From Nannobrachium achirus (taxonomy: Eukaryota; Chordata; Actinopteri; Myctophiformes; Myctophidae), in contig OY997660.1 of the NCBI GenBank assembly GCA_963921795.1, positions 3,243,245 to 3,307,244 on the forward strand: a stretch of 64,000 nt of DNA, in the 5' to 3' direction. The notes beneath the pieces were generated by a model. The model did no database searches. It was not told the DNA's origin and saw only the letters and a list, made by a program, of their open reading frames with translations. The first letter of the stretch is position 1. Each line of letters starts with the position of its first letter. This document shows, one piece after another, positions 37,227 to 59,858 of the stretch. A program made the translations under genes and the position numbers.

Positions 37227-37375
37227 AGCACGGACCCCTTAACAGAGAGAGATGAGTTCTCCTCAGAATAAGGATGCGAGGGTTCAAGTTGTTCATTTAA
37301 AATAATTATCCTATCACATAAGGATTTGGAGGACCCCCTGTAGTAACTCTGAGGACCCCCTGTTGAAGACCCCTG
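35744..37375. mobile_element. hAT-like element with large internal minisatellite
   Basis: The ends CAGGGGTCTTCAACGTTTTC and TGTTGAAGACCCCTG are inverted repeats. The flanks CTCTAGAG and CTCTAGAA match at 7 of 8. Most of the body is a 25-30-bp repeat (GAGAGATGAAGCAGGGACCC plus CTTAGCAGA). A second, truncated relative starts at 40745. Confidence 0.82.
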
Positions 37376-37680
37376 CTCTAGAACATTTAAACATGAATAC
37401 TGTAAAGTTTTATTGATAATGAAAACAAAAATACAATTACTCTAATGAAGGGTTTTGAAAGTCATGTATTTTTTGTTTGTTTTTTTACCTATAAGATGTA
37501 ATTATAAAATGTAAAACATTTATATTTACTCATATTTTCAATAAAATGAAACCATTGCTATTGTATTTACATTGTGCCAAAGTTACATTAAACCCTGATA
37601 CAATGTTTTGATAAAAACTACAATAAAATATTATAAAATAAAAACATTTTGAATGTAACTTTTTGAAGTGAGGGTTATTC

Positions 37681-37935
37681 TATACGCACACGCATACATA
37701 CACACACGCGCACACGCAGTAATCATTAGTGTGTGTTCAGTAACAGTGTTAAATAGCTCTATATTGTGACAGTAATCATTGCTATAGTGTTTGTTCAGTA
37801 ACAGTGTTAAATAGCTCTATATTGTGACAGTAATCATTGCTATAGTGTTTGTTCAGTAACAGTGTTAAATAGCTCTATATTGTGACAGTAATCATTGCTA
37901 GTATAGAGCATCAGTGTTAAATAGCTCTATAAATA
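37681..37935 (+). repeat. ~62-bp tandem repeat
   Basis: About 3.5 units of CAGTAACAGTGTTAAATAGC and following text. A short CA/CG-rich run precedes it. Confidence 0.85.
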
Positions 37936-38240
37936 GGGCTACACTGACCCCTAGGGGTACTCAGAGGTACTACAGAGGGTATGTGAACAAGTATGAAATG
38001 CAGTTGTATTTAATCATGAAACATTAAGAAACTTTGTGAGAACCTAAAGTTTTGAAACCTAAAGTTTTAAACCAAATGAAATAAAAAAAAGCTTGAATAC
38101 ACAACTGTTACAGAGTAGAAATTAATACTTATTTGCATATAACAATATATTTGCATAAATATCTTAATAATTTTAGGGTACTATGATTCAGAAAGTACAG
38201 AAAGGGAAGTCAGAAAGGTTTGAGATGCACTGATAGACCA

Positions 38241-40730
38241 TAGGGGGAGAGCGGGGTAAACTGAGACACTTTTTACATTTGCTCCCCTATAGGCGAACTA
38301 AAAGGTATATCAGTAATAATTTACACATTTACCAGTAATTTGGGATGTTTCCTAACAATGGAAGTTATCAGAACATATTCAAGACAAAAGGCAGAGAAAA
38401 TATGATTGTTTGAAAAAAAAAAGTGGTCTTGTGTCTCAGTTTACCCCAGGACCGGGGTAAACTGAGACAGACAGAGAAATCAATGGGGTAAAGTGATCCA
38501 CTCACTTTTTTCACTTTAAAACTACCATAAAAACACAAAAACCCAGTTAACCAGGTTAAATATGCATAACACAAAAATGTACATAGCAGAAAGTCTTTTA
38601 ATAGGGTTTGTCCTGTCATTTCCACCCATGTGTCAAATAATGTGACACATGGGCAGAAAGAAAAAACTAAAAACCCTATACAAATTGATAGAAGTGCTTA
38701 CCAAACTTTCCTCAGTTGATCCTTATGTAATTGTCTCCACCAGCCGAAGGCTTGGGGGAGAGTATGTTTTCCCCTTTGTCCGTCCGTGTGTCCGTGCGTC
38801 CGTCCGTCCGTCCGTGTGTCCGTCCGTGTGTCCTCGCAGTTTGTGTGCAGCTAATCTCAGTCGCCGTTGGCCCGGTCGCTGCCAAAGTGAGCACACACAT
38901 TCCCTGGATGCCAATCTAGTTTCTCCTGTAGAATGCATTTCTGCAAAGTATATTGTTGTATTGTGCATAACTAATGAGATAATTAGCACATTTAGTCCAA
39001 TATGCTAATTGTCTCCACCAGCCGAAGGCATGGGGGAGAGTATGTTTTCCCCTTCGTCCGTCCGTGTGTCCGTCCGTGCGTGCGTGCGTGCGTGCGTCCG
39101 TCCGTCCGTGTGTCCTCGCAGTTTGTGTGCACCTAATCTCAGTCGCCGTTGGCCCGGTCGCTGCCAAAGTGAGCACACACATTCCCTGGATGCCATTCTA
39201 GAACCTCTGCCCTAAATTTTTCAAATGGGCCTTTTCTAGCACCACCTAGTGGCCGATGTCCGCAAAACACATTTCTGTGCACTACTCTTACAGATTTTGT
39301 CCAAAAATCCTACAAATTGGTAGGCATTATCTCGACAGTCATGTGATCGACACGGATGTGTCCGATTTTGCATATTCTATCCTGATTGGCTAAGATTGGC
39401 TTCCAAAGTTTGTAGGATTGAGCCGTTTTGAACAAAATGCCTCAAATTCCAAACGCAAAGTGCAATTATCATGAAATCGCGCACACACGTTCCCACTAGG
39501 TCGAGGAAGAAATGCCACTTCAAATTTTTGAAATCAGCCTCATGGTGGCGCTATAACAGGCCGATTTGTGGTTTTACCTATAACTCCACCGATCAGTTTC
39601 AAACTTTGTAAGCGCACTCCCTAGAGGCCAAGGATAAACCTTTGCCCTGCATTTTTCACATCAGCCTTTTATAGCGCCACCTTTGGGCCGACTTATGTAA
39701 AACACATTTTTGGATATTACTCCTTCAGATTTTCTCCAAAAATAACACAAATCAGTACACAGTATCTCTATAGTCATGTGATCAAGTCTGATCCGTCTGA
39801 TATTTCATATTCCATCCTGATTGGCTAATATTAGCTTCCAAAGTTTTCAGGATTACTCCGTTTTTGAACAAAATGCCTCAAATCATCAACGCAGCTTGCA
39901 ATTACCGTGAAATTTGCCACACATATTCCCACTATGTCAAGGAACAAATGCTACCCTTTTCACATTGGCCTGTTATAGCGCCACCAGCAGGTAGACTTTA
40001 GCAAAATACATTTTTTGGAACACAATGCTTCAAATCATGCATGCAGCGTCCGATTGCCATGAAAGGTCTCTAAGGTGAAGAACATATGCCACCCTTTTTA
40101 CATTGGCCTATTATACAGTAGCACCACCAGGATGCACGGCCTGGTGGAGACCTGTGCTCGGAAGAGCACTGCTTCTAGTTATCTCATTAATTATGCACGA
40201 TGCATACAAATATATATTAGAAATGGGTTCTACAGGGAAAATTACATAAGAATCAACTGAGAAAAGTTTGGTACACCCTTTAATCAGGTTTTTACAGCTT
40301 TCTCCATGTCTATCATGTTGGGATAATGTGAGATAGTGTCTCACTTTACCCCGAAGCAATTGTCTCACTTTACCCCACAGCCACATTTTGGGAAAAGGGA
40401 TATCTTTTATCAATTCAGGGTAATCTTCATCTAGCATCTATCACATGGATTTATAAGTTGGTAGTTAATCAACATGTATGATATAAAATGTTGTCCCTGC
40501 ATCAATTTTTTTTGACACAACAGTTGATTATGTGACAGCAAGAAAATTTACTTTTACATGCAAAAAACACATTTTTGTGAAAAAAGCATGTTTTCTACAG
40601 CACTATCAGGTTTCTCTCTTCATGTCAAGTGGGAAATTCAAAGGGCTTGAAAATATAATGGTCACATGACCACAAATGAGTTCCATTGCCTAGATACAGG
40701 GGGTGTCTCAGTTTACCCCGCTCTCCCCTA
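38241..40730. mobile_element. DNA element with GGGGAGAGCGGGGTAAACTG ends, ~2.5 kb, nested
   Basis: Left GGGGAGAGCGGGGTAAACTG and right CAGTTTACCCCGCTCTCCCC are perfect inverses, flanked by TA. Inner copies of the GGGGTAAACTGAGACA theme occur at about 38455 and 40345. The middle (38720-40260) is another dispersed repeat with two direct copies of a 170-bp segment starting TTGTCTCCACCAGCCGAAGG at about 38731 and 39009 and (GTCC)n runs. No transposase recognised. Confidence 0.7.
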
Positions 40731-40744
40731 CACTCTATATCAGG

Positions 40745-40960
40745 GGTCTTCAATGTTTTCAGGCTTGGGACCCCTTAGTTGAGAGAAAGTTGAAGCAGGG
40801 ACCCCTTAGTTGAGAGAGAGTTGAAGCAGGGACCCCTTAGTTGAGAGAGATGAAGCAGGGACCCCTTAGTTGAGAAGAGATGAAGCAGGGACCCTTTAGT
40901 TGAGAGAGAGATGAAGCAGGGACCCCTTAGTTGAGAGAGAGATGAAGCAGGGACCCCCAC
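40745..40960. mobile_element. Truncated hAT-like end with minisatellite
   Basis: CAGGGGTCTTCAATGTTTTC followed by about seven units of a GTTGAGAGAGATGAAGCAGG type repeat. The right end is missing. Confidence 0.7.
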
Positions 40961-41181
40961 AACCTGTTCATAGATTCCATATAGTTTCATTGTTTGACAG
41001 CACAATCATCAGTGTATTTTGGATTCATGTCAATTTGTGTTTTCAGATATTTAACCACTTGAACCGTCAATACTTTAAAAAAAAATGGCCAGTAGAAATT
41101 AATTCGGGTCTTGCAGGGTTAATAAACTTGACCTTTCACTCTGTACTTAGTCTGCTCTTTTTCCCCTTATACACCAAACCT

Positions 41182-41268
41182 CTTTGCCAAAAATAGCCGA
41201 TCTACAAGCTCACAACGCCTCGCAGCGTGAGGCCTTGTGAGCTTGTAGATCTGCTATTTTTGGCTAAA
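41182..41268. repeat. Short palindrome, best-preserved full-length copy
   Basis: TTTGCCAAAAATAGCCGATC on the left, loop around CCTCGCAGCGTGAGG, and GATCTGCTATTTTTGGCTAA on the right. Confidence 0.82.
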
Positions 41269-41555
41269 GTTCTCATAGAAGAGATAACAGGCAACGTTGA
41301 TCAAAATAACAATTCTTCTACAATCTCTTAATTTTTAGACTTCTTGTAAATTAATTAATGCAAATGTTTAACAATAGTCTCTTGAGAGGGTAAAATGAAA
41401 CCAAATGGTTGGTTACCAACTCTCCATCATTTAGCTGGGGACCACCTGGAACCCCCTCAAGGACCACAGGTGGTCCCCGGACCACTGGTTGAGAACCACT
41501 GCTCTAATGATTACTGTCAGAAATAGAGAGTACACATGGAACCAAATTTGGTTCC

Positions 41556-41785
41556 ATTGATTGATTGATTGATTGATTGAGGTATTTATTAGAAGTATTG
41601 CATATTAAAAGGTACAGTTTCATGACAGTTCACTGATACAAGGCCTGTGAGTGGTTTTTCAGGGCGGTTTTAAAGGATGCTAGAGATTTGCACTCCTTTA
41701 AGGTCTTCGGTAAGGCCTTCCACATTTTGGTGGTACAGCAGGAGAACACATTTGATCCTTGTGTACACTCTGAATTACAGACCTG
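41556..41785 (-). mobile_element. LINE fragment (L2/CR1-like C-terminus and tail)
   Basis: The antisense frame reads CCTTKMWKALPKTLKECKSL then ASFKTALKNHSQALYQ, the usual end of L2/CR1-type ORF2, followed by a 3' tail ending in (ATTG)n at 41557-41580. A short piece of the same tail lies at 35107-35170. Confidence 0.75.
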
Positions 41786-41786
41786 T

Positions 41787-42905
41787 AAGGGTCCATTTGG
41801 TTCCATTTGTACACTCTCAGAGTCACAGAGCTGTAAGGGTCCATTTGGTTCCATTTGTACACTCTCAGAGTTACAGAGCTGTAAGGGTCCATTTGGTTCC
41901 ATTTGTGCACTCTCAGAGTTACAGAGCTGTAAGGGTCCATTTGGTTCCATTTGTACACTCTCAGAGTTACAGAGCTGTAAGGGTCCATTTGGTTCCATTT
42001 GTACACTCTCAGAGTTACAGACCTGTAAGGGTCCATTTGGTTCCATTTGCACACTCTCAGAGTTACAGACCTGTAAGGGTCCATTTGGTTCCATTTGCAC
42101 ACTCTCAGAGTTACAGACCTGTAAGGGTCCATTTGGTTCCATTTGAACACTCTCAGAGTTACAGAGCTGTAAGGGTCCATTTGGTTCCATTTGCACACTC
42201 TCAGAGTTACAGAGCTGTAAGGGTCCATTTGGTTCCATTTGCACACTCTCAGAGTTACAGAGCTGTAAGGGTCCATTTGGTTCCATTTGAACACTCTCAG
42301 AGTTACAGAGCTGTAAGGGTCCATTTGGTTCCATTTGTACACTCTCAGAGTTACAGAGCTGTAAGGGTCCATTTGGTTCCATTTGCACACTCTCAGAGTT
42401 ACAGAGCTGTAAGGGTCCATTTGGTTCCATTTGCACACTCTCAGAGTTACAGAGCTGTAAGGGTCCATTTGGTTTCTTTTGCACACTCTCAGAGTTACAG
42501 AGCTGTAAGGGTCCATTTGGTTCCATTTGTACACTCTCAGAGTTACAGAGCTGTAAGGGTCCATTTGGTTCCATTTGTACACTCCCAGAGTTACAGACCT
42601 GTAAGGGTCATTTGGTTCCATTTGTACACTCTTACAGACCTGTAAGGGTCCATTTGGTTCCATTTGTACACTCTCAGATTTACAGAGCTGTAAGGGTCCA
42701 TTTGGTTCCATTTGTACACTCTCAGAGTTACAGACCTGTAAGGGTTCATTTGGTTCCATTTGTACACTCTTACAGACCTGTAAGGGTCCATTTGGTTCCA
42801 TTTGTACACTCTCAGATTTACAGAGCTGTAAGGGTCCATTTGGTTCCATTTGTACACTCAGAGTTACAGACCTGTAAGGGTCCATTTGGTTCCATTTGTA
42901 CTCTC
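41787..42905 (-). repeat. 48-bp minisatellite, ~23 units
   Basis: Units of TACAGAGCTGTAAGGGTCCA, TTTGGTTCCATTTGTACACT and CTCAGAGT. The unit length is a multiple of three, so frames stay open on both strands (antisense 16-mer MEPNGPLQLCNSESVQ), and one antisense frame fuses with the LINE tail. Treated as non-coding. Confidence 0.93.
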
Positions 42906-43075
42906 TTGGTGAGCTTGTAGATCTACCATTTTGAGAGAATAAATAAATACCAATCGATATATGAGATCCCAGCAAATATAAATGAATACAAATAATAGTC
43001 AATTATTTAACAATAATAATATATAGATGAAGTCCCAGCTATATAAATAATACTACTAATAATGATGTAATAATA

Positions 43076-43738
43076 GCCGCAAATTGCAACACTAGATTTT
43101 TTTATACTCCGATGAATCTAGGGTTGCAATACCTCCCATAGGGATCCAATGCATGAAAACAGTTTTTTGCTATCTGATTGTATTAAACGACTTCAAACTC
43201 ACCAATATTGTGGCTCTATGGAAAGCTTGGAATTTACTCTTGCTATCTGCAAAGTGTTTGTTTCTGAAAAATCCACCGTGGAATTGTTATGATTTTATTT
43301 TCTGTCAAGAAATTCAGTTCGGGTGATTATTTTTTCTAAGTGCTGGAGTTTGGAAGCGCTCGGGGGAAGTCACTCAGCAGTCCTGTGTACCAGCTGGTTC
43401 TGTCACATAACCTAATGCAGGAGGCAGCGGGACGTGGTGTTATAGAAGACGAGCGCTTCCTAAGTTCAAGACTTAGAAAAAAAACATGGCTGCTCGGATT
43501 TTATTGACAGAAAATAAATCATAACAATTCCACGGTGGAATTTTCAGAAACAAACACTTTGCAGATAGCAAGAGTAAATTCCAAGCTTTCCATAGAGCCA
43601 CAATATTGGTGAGTTTGAAGTCGTTTAAAACAATCAGATAGCAAAAAACTGTTTTCATGCATTGGATCCCTATGGGAGGTATTGCAACCCTAGATTCATC
43701 CGAGTATAAAAAAATCTAGTGTTGCAATTTGCGGCTAA
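43076..43738. mobile_element. Foldback MITE with ~250-bp arms
   Basis: Arms starting AGCCGCAAATTGCAACACTA and ending with its inverse at 43738 are nearly perfect over about 250 bp (for example CAAACACTTTGCAGATAGC pairs with its copy near 43245). The centre is unique. It is surrounded by an AT-rich (AATAAATA) region to 44020. Confidence 0.85.
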
Positions 43739-44029
43739 TGTAATAATAATAAATAAATACTACTAATAATGATTTAATAATAATAAATAAATACTACTAA
43801 TAATGATTTAATAATAATAAATAAATACAGATGAGATCCCAGCAGATATAAATAAATACTAACAATAATGATTTCATAATAATAAATAAATACAGATCAG
43901 GTCCCAGCATATATTAATAAATACTAATATGATGATTTAATAATAATAAATAAATACAGATCAGGTCCCAGCATATATTAATAAATACTAAATAATAATA
44001 ATATCATAATAATAAATAAATATGGTAGT

Positions 44030-44120
44030 TTTGGGACTGCTGGGCAGAACCTTTTCATCGCTCCTCGTTCACCGGAAGTAAGACGGAACCGTTTGAGTGA
44101 CGGAGCGGAAGCAGCGTGAG
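44030..44120 (+). promoter_or_regulatory. ssbp1: ssbp1 promoter and untranslated exon 1
   Basis: A GC-rich island contains ACCGGAAGTA at 44071-44080 and GCGGAAGC near 44105, ETS/GABP (NRF-2) type sites typical of nuclear genes for mitochondrial proteins. It ends in a perfect donor (GCGTGAG then GTGAGTG at 44121). No ATG-initiated long frame is present, so the exon would be untranslated. Placement relative to ssbp1 exon 2 (2.6 kb on) is inference. Confidence 0.6.
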
Positions 44121-44204
44121 GTGAGTGTAGTTCTATATTTTTACAGTCTATTTAAGGTCCTGCCTCAAGTTTATAAACATCAATACAACGTTAGGTTAGC
44201 AACT

Positions 44205-44320
<116 letters not shown>

Positions 44321-44781
44321 GAAGCGCGATCCGTGCGTGCTTGCGTGCGTGCGCCTGTGTGTGTTGCAGTGGTGTAAAGTAACTATTAGTGGATTTATTA
44401 AAGTACTGTAGTTTTGAGGTATTTGAGCATTTGAGTACTTGAGTATTCCCAATACCTTTACTTCTACTCCACTACATTTCAGATCCAAATATTGTACTTT
44501 TACTCCACTACAATTATTTGCAAACTTTAGTTACTTTGCAGATATAAATTATAATATGTTAGAACATACATGAACCACTTTAGCCCTATTTTATACTTTG
44601 GATATTTTCAAACATTTTGTATTTTTACTTTTGGTACTTAAAGTACATTTTCATACCAATACTGCCGTACTTTTACTCAAGTACATTTTGAATTCTAGAC
44701 TTTTACTTGTAACAGAGTATTTCTATATAGCAGTATTTATTGATACTTTTACCCGAGTAAAATGTAGTAGCCTACTTTTTC

Positions 44782-44784
<3 letters not shown>

Positions 44785-44873
<89 letters not shown>
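44785..44873. repeat. (GT)n microsatellite in ssbp1 intron 1
   Basis: About 44 units. Confidence 0.97.
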
Positions 44874-44874
<1 letters not shown>

Positions 44875-44956
44875 ATTTAATATCTGGAATTCATCAATAT
44901 CACTTCAGTTTAACCTCTCAGCCTCTAATATGCTTAGCTCAACTCTCTTCACCGAA

Positions 44957-45000
44957 AAAACAGCAGATCTACAAGCTGTGAGCTTGTAGATCTGCTGTTT
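44957..45000. repeat. Short palindrome, compact copy with ACAGC arms
   Basis: AAACAGCAGATCTACAAGCT and AGCTTGTAGATCTGCTGTTT form a near-perfect hairpin. Both arms carry C (ACAGC/GCTGT) where most copies have T (ATAGC). Confidence 0.82.
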
Positions 45001-45124
45001 GGAGTTTTCAAATCTTACATCAAATGGGTCTGAAAAGACACCTTCAGACTCTGCTACTCGTGACTTGTTAATAGACTAAGCCCCCTTCTATTGTTTTTAT
45101 CACCCTGTTTTTTATTATTTTATT

Positions 45125-45600
45125 TTCTATTCATAATAATAATAATACATCTTATTTATAAGGTGTCTTTCAAGGCACTCACGGTCACAGTAGAACAACT
45201 TAAAAACAACAGTTAATATAAAATCACAATTAAAAGCAGAAAAAGAACAGTTTGCAGCAGAGCAGCAGAACTCAATATGCCTGCCTAAACAGGTGGGTTT
45301 TAAACGTGGGGATTGAGTCAGTGTTTCTGATGTCAGGGGGGAGGGAGTTCCAGAGGTGAGGGGCAGAGTGGCTGAAAGCTCCTAACTCCATGGTGGAGAC
45401 ACGGGCTGAGGGGGGGAGGGGGGGGGGTCGAGGAGGTCAAACAGCTATGGAGGGGCGAGGTTATGGATGGCCTTGAAGGTATGGAGGAGGATTTTATATT
45501 CCATGCGCTGTTTGATGGGAAGCCAACGGAGTTGGTATAAGACAGGGGTGATGTGATTGATGGCAGGGGTTCTGGTGATAATATGGGCAGCACAGCGTTT
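45125..45600 (-). mobile_element. LINE-like 3' region, antisense
   Basis: It contains phrases typical of a widespread fish LINE tail (GAGGGAGTTCCAGAGGTGAG, GGCAGAGTGGCTGAAAGCTC, ATATTCCATGCGCTGTTTGA) and ends near an (AAT)n run at 45136-45146. The exact clade is not determined. Confidence 0.5.
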
Positions 45601-45639
45601 CTGCTTTTGTTATCGATGTTATCCTTTGCATAGTACTGT

Positions 45640-45898
45640 GTTCTATCTGTCTGTCTTTCAATGTTATATGAGATACATAAAGTACTGTGTTCTATTCAAT
45701 GTTATATGAGATACATAAAGTACTGTGTTCTATTCAATGTTATATGAGATACATAAAGTGGTTCCTGTGTAAATAAGCCGTAAAGCTTACTAGGATCTCC
45801 TTTTAGTTGACCTTGTACCAGTGATTTGTGCTGTCATGAAACTGTACTTTTTTCCTATTGCAAACTGTTCATAAACTCTTCAATCAATCAATATTACT
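45640..45898 (+). mobile_element. LINE 3' tail with 44-bp tandem units
   Basis: Units of AGTACTGTGTTCTATTCAAT repeat about three times at 45630-45760, then a tail CATGAAACTGTACTTTTTTC ending in (AATC)n, the same tail as at 41556-41640 in sense orientation. Confidence 0.55.
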
Positions 45899-46048
45899 CT
45901 ACATAAATATTATGCACATCTTTCTCACTAAGATACGATATGTTACTGAGAAATATCAGTTTCCATCAGAACTGAGTGAAAATAACTTTATACTTGATGT
46001 TTAACCACTTGAACCCCAGCATCACTATTCTGGGGGGAAGGTTCACCA

Positions 46049-46090
46049 GAAATACAAGCTCACAGCTTGTAGATCTGCTGTTCTTTTTGG
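46049..46090. repeat. Short palindrome, compact copy
   Basis: ATACAAGCTCACAGCTTGTA followed by GATCTGCTGTTC. It lies in a dispersed repeat (GGGGGGAAGGTTCACCAG) that recurs at 58620-58745 with its own palindrome. Confidence 0.7.
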
Positions 46091-46271
46091 TAAAGAGAGT
46101 TGAGGTTGTTGGAAAAAGAACTCATCAAGTACAGTGCAAATCAGGTGTGTTTCACTAAGCATAATGTAGTGATATTGATGATGAATTCCAAATGTTATCA
46201 GATTATTCTGGGTCACCTTTGGACTGGCATCACAGCACCCTAGGGTGCCACAGCACCCACTTTGGGAAACC

Positions 46272-46273
<2 letters not shown>

Positions 46274-46361
<88 letters not shown>
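46274..46361. repeat. (GT)n microsatellite in ssbp1 intron 1
   Basis: About 44 units. Confidence 0.97.
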
Positions 46362-46362
<1 letters not shown>

Positions 46363-46734
46363 TTTAGTATTGGTCTAGTATTAGTGTGTGTTAATGTTGT
46401 TAACTATGCGTGATGAGCTTGTAGATGCGCTTTTTTTGTTTTGTTTTAGGCTTACAGTTAAACATGGCTTTTTCCCCCCTCCAGATCTCACAGTGACCAC
46501 TCCGTTGGGCCGTTCTTGTATTCTGTTTTTGTTTTACTGACTGTGGTTAAGGTTAGAAATAAGGTTAGGATTAACTGTTTACTGAGGTTAAGGGTATGAA
46601 TAAGGTTTAAATGTTTAGGCATTGATTACAGAGGTTACGTTTAGGAACACCAGGAAGAGACTATTATTTCATATTATAGTGACAGTAAAGTTGATTACAT
46701 GTAATCAATGTTGTGTTCTGTGTCTCCTTCCTAG

Positions 46735-46859
46735 CATCGTCCAGTTTCTCTTCATCCTGATCATCATCCAGTTTCTCTTCATCCTGATCATCGTCCAGTT
46801 TCTCTTCATCCTGATCATCGTCCAGTTTCTCTTCATCCTGATCATCGTCCAGTGTAGAC

Positions 46860-46883
<24 letters not shown>
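46735..46883 (+). other. ssbp1: ssbp1 exon 2: repeat-bearing 5'UTR and start codon
   Basis: The exon follows a strong acceptor (GTCTCCTTCCTAG, ending 46734). Its first 118 bp are four 27-bp units (CATCGTCCAGTTTCTCTTCA plus TCCTGAT) and a partial fifth. The ATG at 46860 opens MLRRASTQ and the exon ends at 46883 before GTGAGAC. No upstream ATG lies within the units. Confidence 0.8.
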
Positions 46884-57336
<10,453 letters not shown>

Positions 57337-57767
57337 GTCAGTTATTATAGAACCAAGTGAGGAGACAAGCTACCACCATCATAGCAGGTCAGTAATTATA
57401 GAACCAAGTGAGAAGACAAGCTACCACCATCATAGCAGGTCAGTTATTATAGAACCAAGTGAGGAGACCAGCTACCACCATCATAGCAGGTCAGTTATTA
57501 TAGAACCAAGTGAGGAGACAAGCTACCACCATCATAGCAGGTCAGTTATTATAGAACCAAATGAGGAGACAAGCTACCACCATCATAGCAGGTCAGTTGT
57601 TATAGAACCAAGTGAGGAGACAAGCTACCACCATCATAGCAGGTCAGTTATTATAGAACCAAGTGAGGAGACAAGCTACCACCATCATAGCAGGTCAGTT
57701 ATTATAGAACCAAGAGAGGAGACAAGCTACCACCATCATAGCAGCTCAGTTAGCATTAAAAGAAACT

Positions 57768-58430
57768 CTTGGAGCGTCGTCCAGGGTGTTTTAGGGAAGG
57801 GAGAAGAGTCTGGGACGCGTGGAGCGTCGTCCAGGGTGTTTTTGGGAAGGGAGAAGAGTCTGGGACGCGTGTAGCGTCGTCCAGGGTGTTTTAGGGAAGG
57901 GAGAAGAGTCTGGGACGCGTGGAGCGTCGTCCAGGGTATTTTAGGGAAGGGAGAAGAGTCTGGGACGCGTGGAGCGTCGTCCAGGGTGTTTTAGAGAAGG
58001 GAGAAGAGTCTGGGACGCGTGAAGCGTCGTCCAGGGTGTTTTAGGGAAGGGAGAAGAGTCTGGGACGTGCGGAGCGTCGTCCAGGTCGTTTTAGGGAAGG
58101 GAGAAGAGAGAAGAGTCTGGGACGTGTGGAGCGTCGTCCAGGGTGTTTTAGGGAAGGGAGAAGAGTCGTCCAGGGTGTTTTAGGGAAGGGAGAAGAGTCT
58201 GGGACGTGCGGAGCGTCGTCCAGGGTGTTTTAGGGAAGGGAGAAGAGTCTGAGACGCACGGAGCGTCGTCCAGGGTGTTTTAGGGAAGGGAGAAGAGTCT
58301 GGGACGCGCGGAGCGTCGTCCAGGGTGTTTTATGGAAGGGAGAAGAGTCTGGGACGCGTGGAGCGTCGTCCAGGGTGTTTTAGGGAAGGGAGAAGAGTCT
58401 GGGACGTGTGGAGCGTCGTCCAGGGCAGGG
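57768..58430 (+). repeat. 50-bp minisatellite array C
   Basis: About thirteen units of the same 50-bp family as in the NLR introns, some truncated (58150-58175) or with inserted GAGAGAA. Confidence 0.95.
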
Positions 58431-58638
58431 GTTTCAAACTTCTTTGGCTCAGGCCACACCTGTAAATAACATTTTCATCCACGACACCCCTGAATTACAG
58501 TATCTTACATTTATATCAACAAATATGTAAATGATTGCCTCTAAGATACAGTTCATGTCAAGAGGGAAAATTGAGAGAATATCTAACTTTTGTACTTGAA
58601 GTTTAACCACTTGAACCCCAGCATATTCTGGGGGGAAG

Positions 58639-58690
58639 GTTCACCAGAAATAGACGTGTTGAGCTTGTAGATCGGCTATTTTTGGTGAAG
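58639..58690. repeat. Short palindrome, half-decayed copy
   Basis: TTCACCAGAAATAGACG and GATCGGCTATTTTTGGTGAA; outer flanks mirrored, left core shortened. Confidence 0.65.
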
Positions 58691-59034
58691 AGACTTGGTG
58701 TGCTGTAGTCTGAAAAAGATCACACCAAGTACAGTGAAACCAAGGTCCGTTTTACTAAGTATAAGAGGTTAAACTGATGAATAAATCAATTCCAATTATT
58801 AATAAAGTATTGTGAGGCTCCCCTGGACTTACGTCATGGCACCCCGGGGTGCCACAGCACCCACTTTGAAAAGCCAGTGTTTTAGGGAAGGTTCTGACTG
58901 GTCTGAGCAGGGCTTGTAGGGTTGGATCAAGAGCCTCCACCGCTCATCCAATTATTGGCTGTCACCATTATGACGTTTTATAAGTGTCACTCAAATAATT
59001 ATGATTAGCCACTTATTTTTGTTTCTGTCGTTGA

Positions 59035-59405
59035 CAATTACATTACCTTTATTTAACCAGATAAAACACATTGAGACATGATCTCTTTTTCGAGTGTGAC
59101 CTGGCCAAGAGGCAGAAATAAAAAATTACACAATCCTTGCTTACATACAAGACATCACAACAAAAATAGAACATCCATGATACACAAACAGATACCTAAG
59201 AACTCCAAAAATACAAAATGTACACTAAATACTAAACTAGTTTGCAATTCACAGGTAGCAGTACACGCACAGTGTGCCCAATGAATGTACCCAAAGGGTG
59301 CATTACTGTTTGGCTTGTAGGCTTAGAAGTTTCACATGGCAGATATGACACATAACCTAAATATACAAATAAATTACTGACATATTTGACAACCTTATAC
59401 TTAAA
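59035..59405 (-). mobile_element. LINE/SINE-type 3' tail, antisense
   Basis: TTTATTTAACCAGATAAAAC and ATCTCTTTTTCGAGTG are the usual inverse of a common fish retroposon tail. The rest has no coding sequence. Confidence 0.5.
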
Positions 59406-59419
59406 AAAGAACATCGATA

Positions 59420-59463
59420 GTGGAAATAGCAGATCTGCAAGCTTGTAGAGCTGCTATTTCCAG
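59420..59463. repeat. Short palindrome, compact copy
   Basis: TGGAAATAGCAGATCTGCAA and CTTGTAGAGCTGCTATTTCC pair except at two sites. Confidence 0.78.
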
Positions 59464-59858
59464 AAATTACATTTTTCAACGTTTAATCGATTATGACTAT
59501 TATAACAGAATAATTGCGATTATGATTTCAGTCTTGAGGATTCTGTAGGGTCTGTTTCTGACATCAGTGAATGACACAGCCATCAAAACGCTAGTCAAGT
59601 GATCTCCAAACTAAAAAGCAGTTATAATTTCAAGATCTGAGTATTTGAATTGGCCAGACTAGCACAGAACTTCAGAAGATACTTCTATAAAATGAAGCAT
59701 GGATTGATGCACACACACATTCAGTGAAGGCAGTTCAGAGCTTCAGGGAAACACCCCAGATATTTGCGTGCGCTGCACACACCATGTTTCAAAAATCACT
59801 TATTGGGACTGAAATACATGTCTGTCTTGGGATATTTTATATATATATATATATATTT

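Noticed and set aside
41630-43002. 314- and 434-codon antisense frames
   Set aside because: Produced by the 48-bp minisatellite, whose unit is a multiple of three, joined to a LINE tail.
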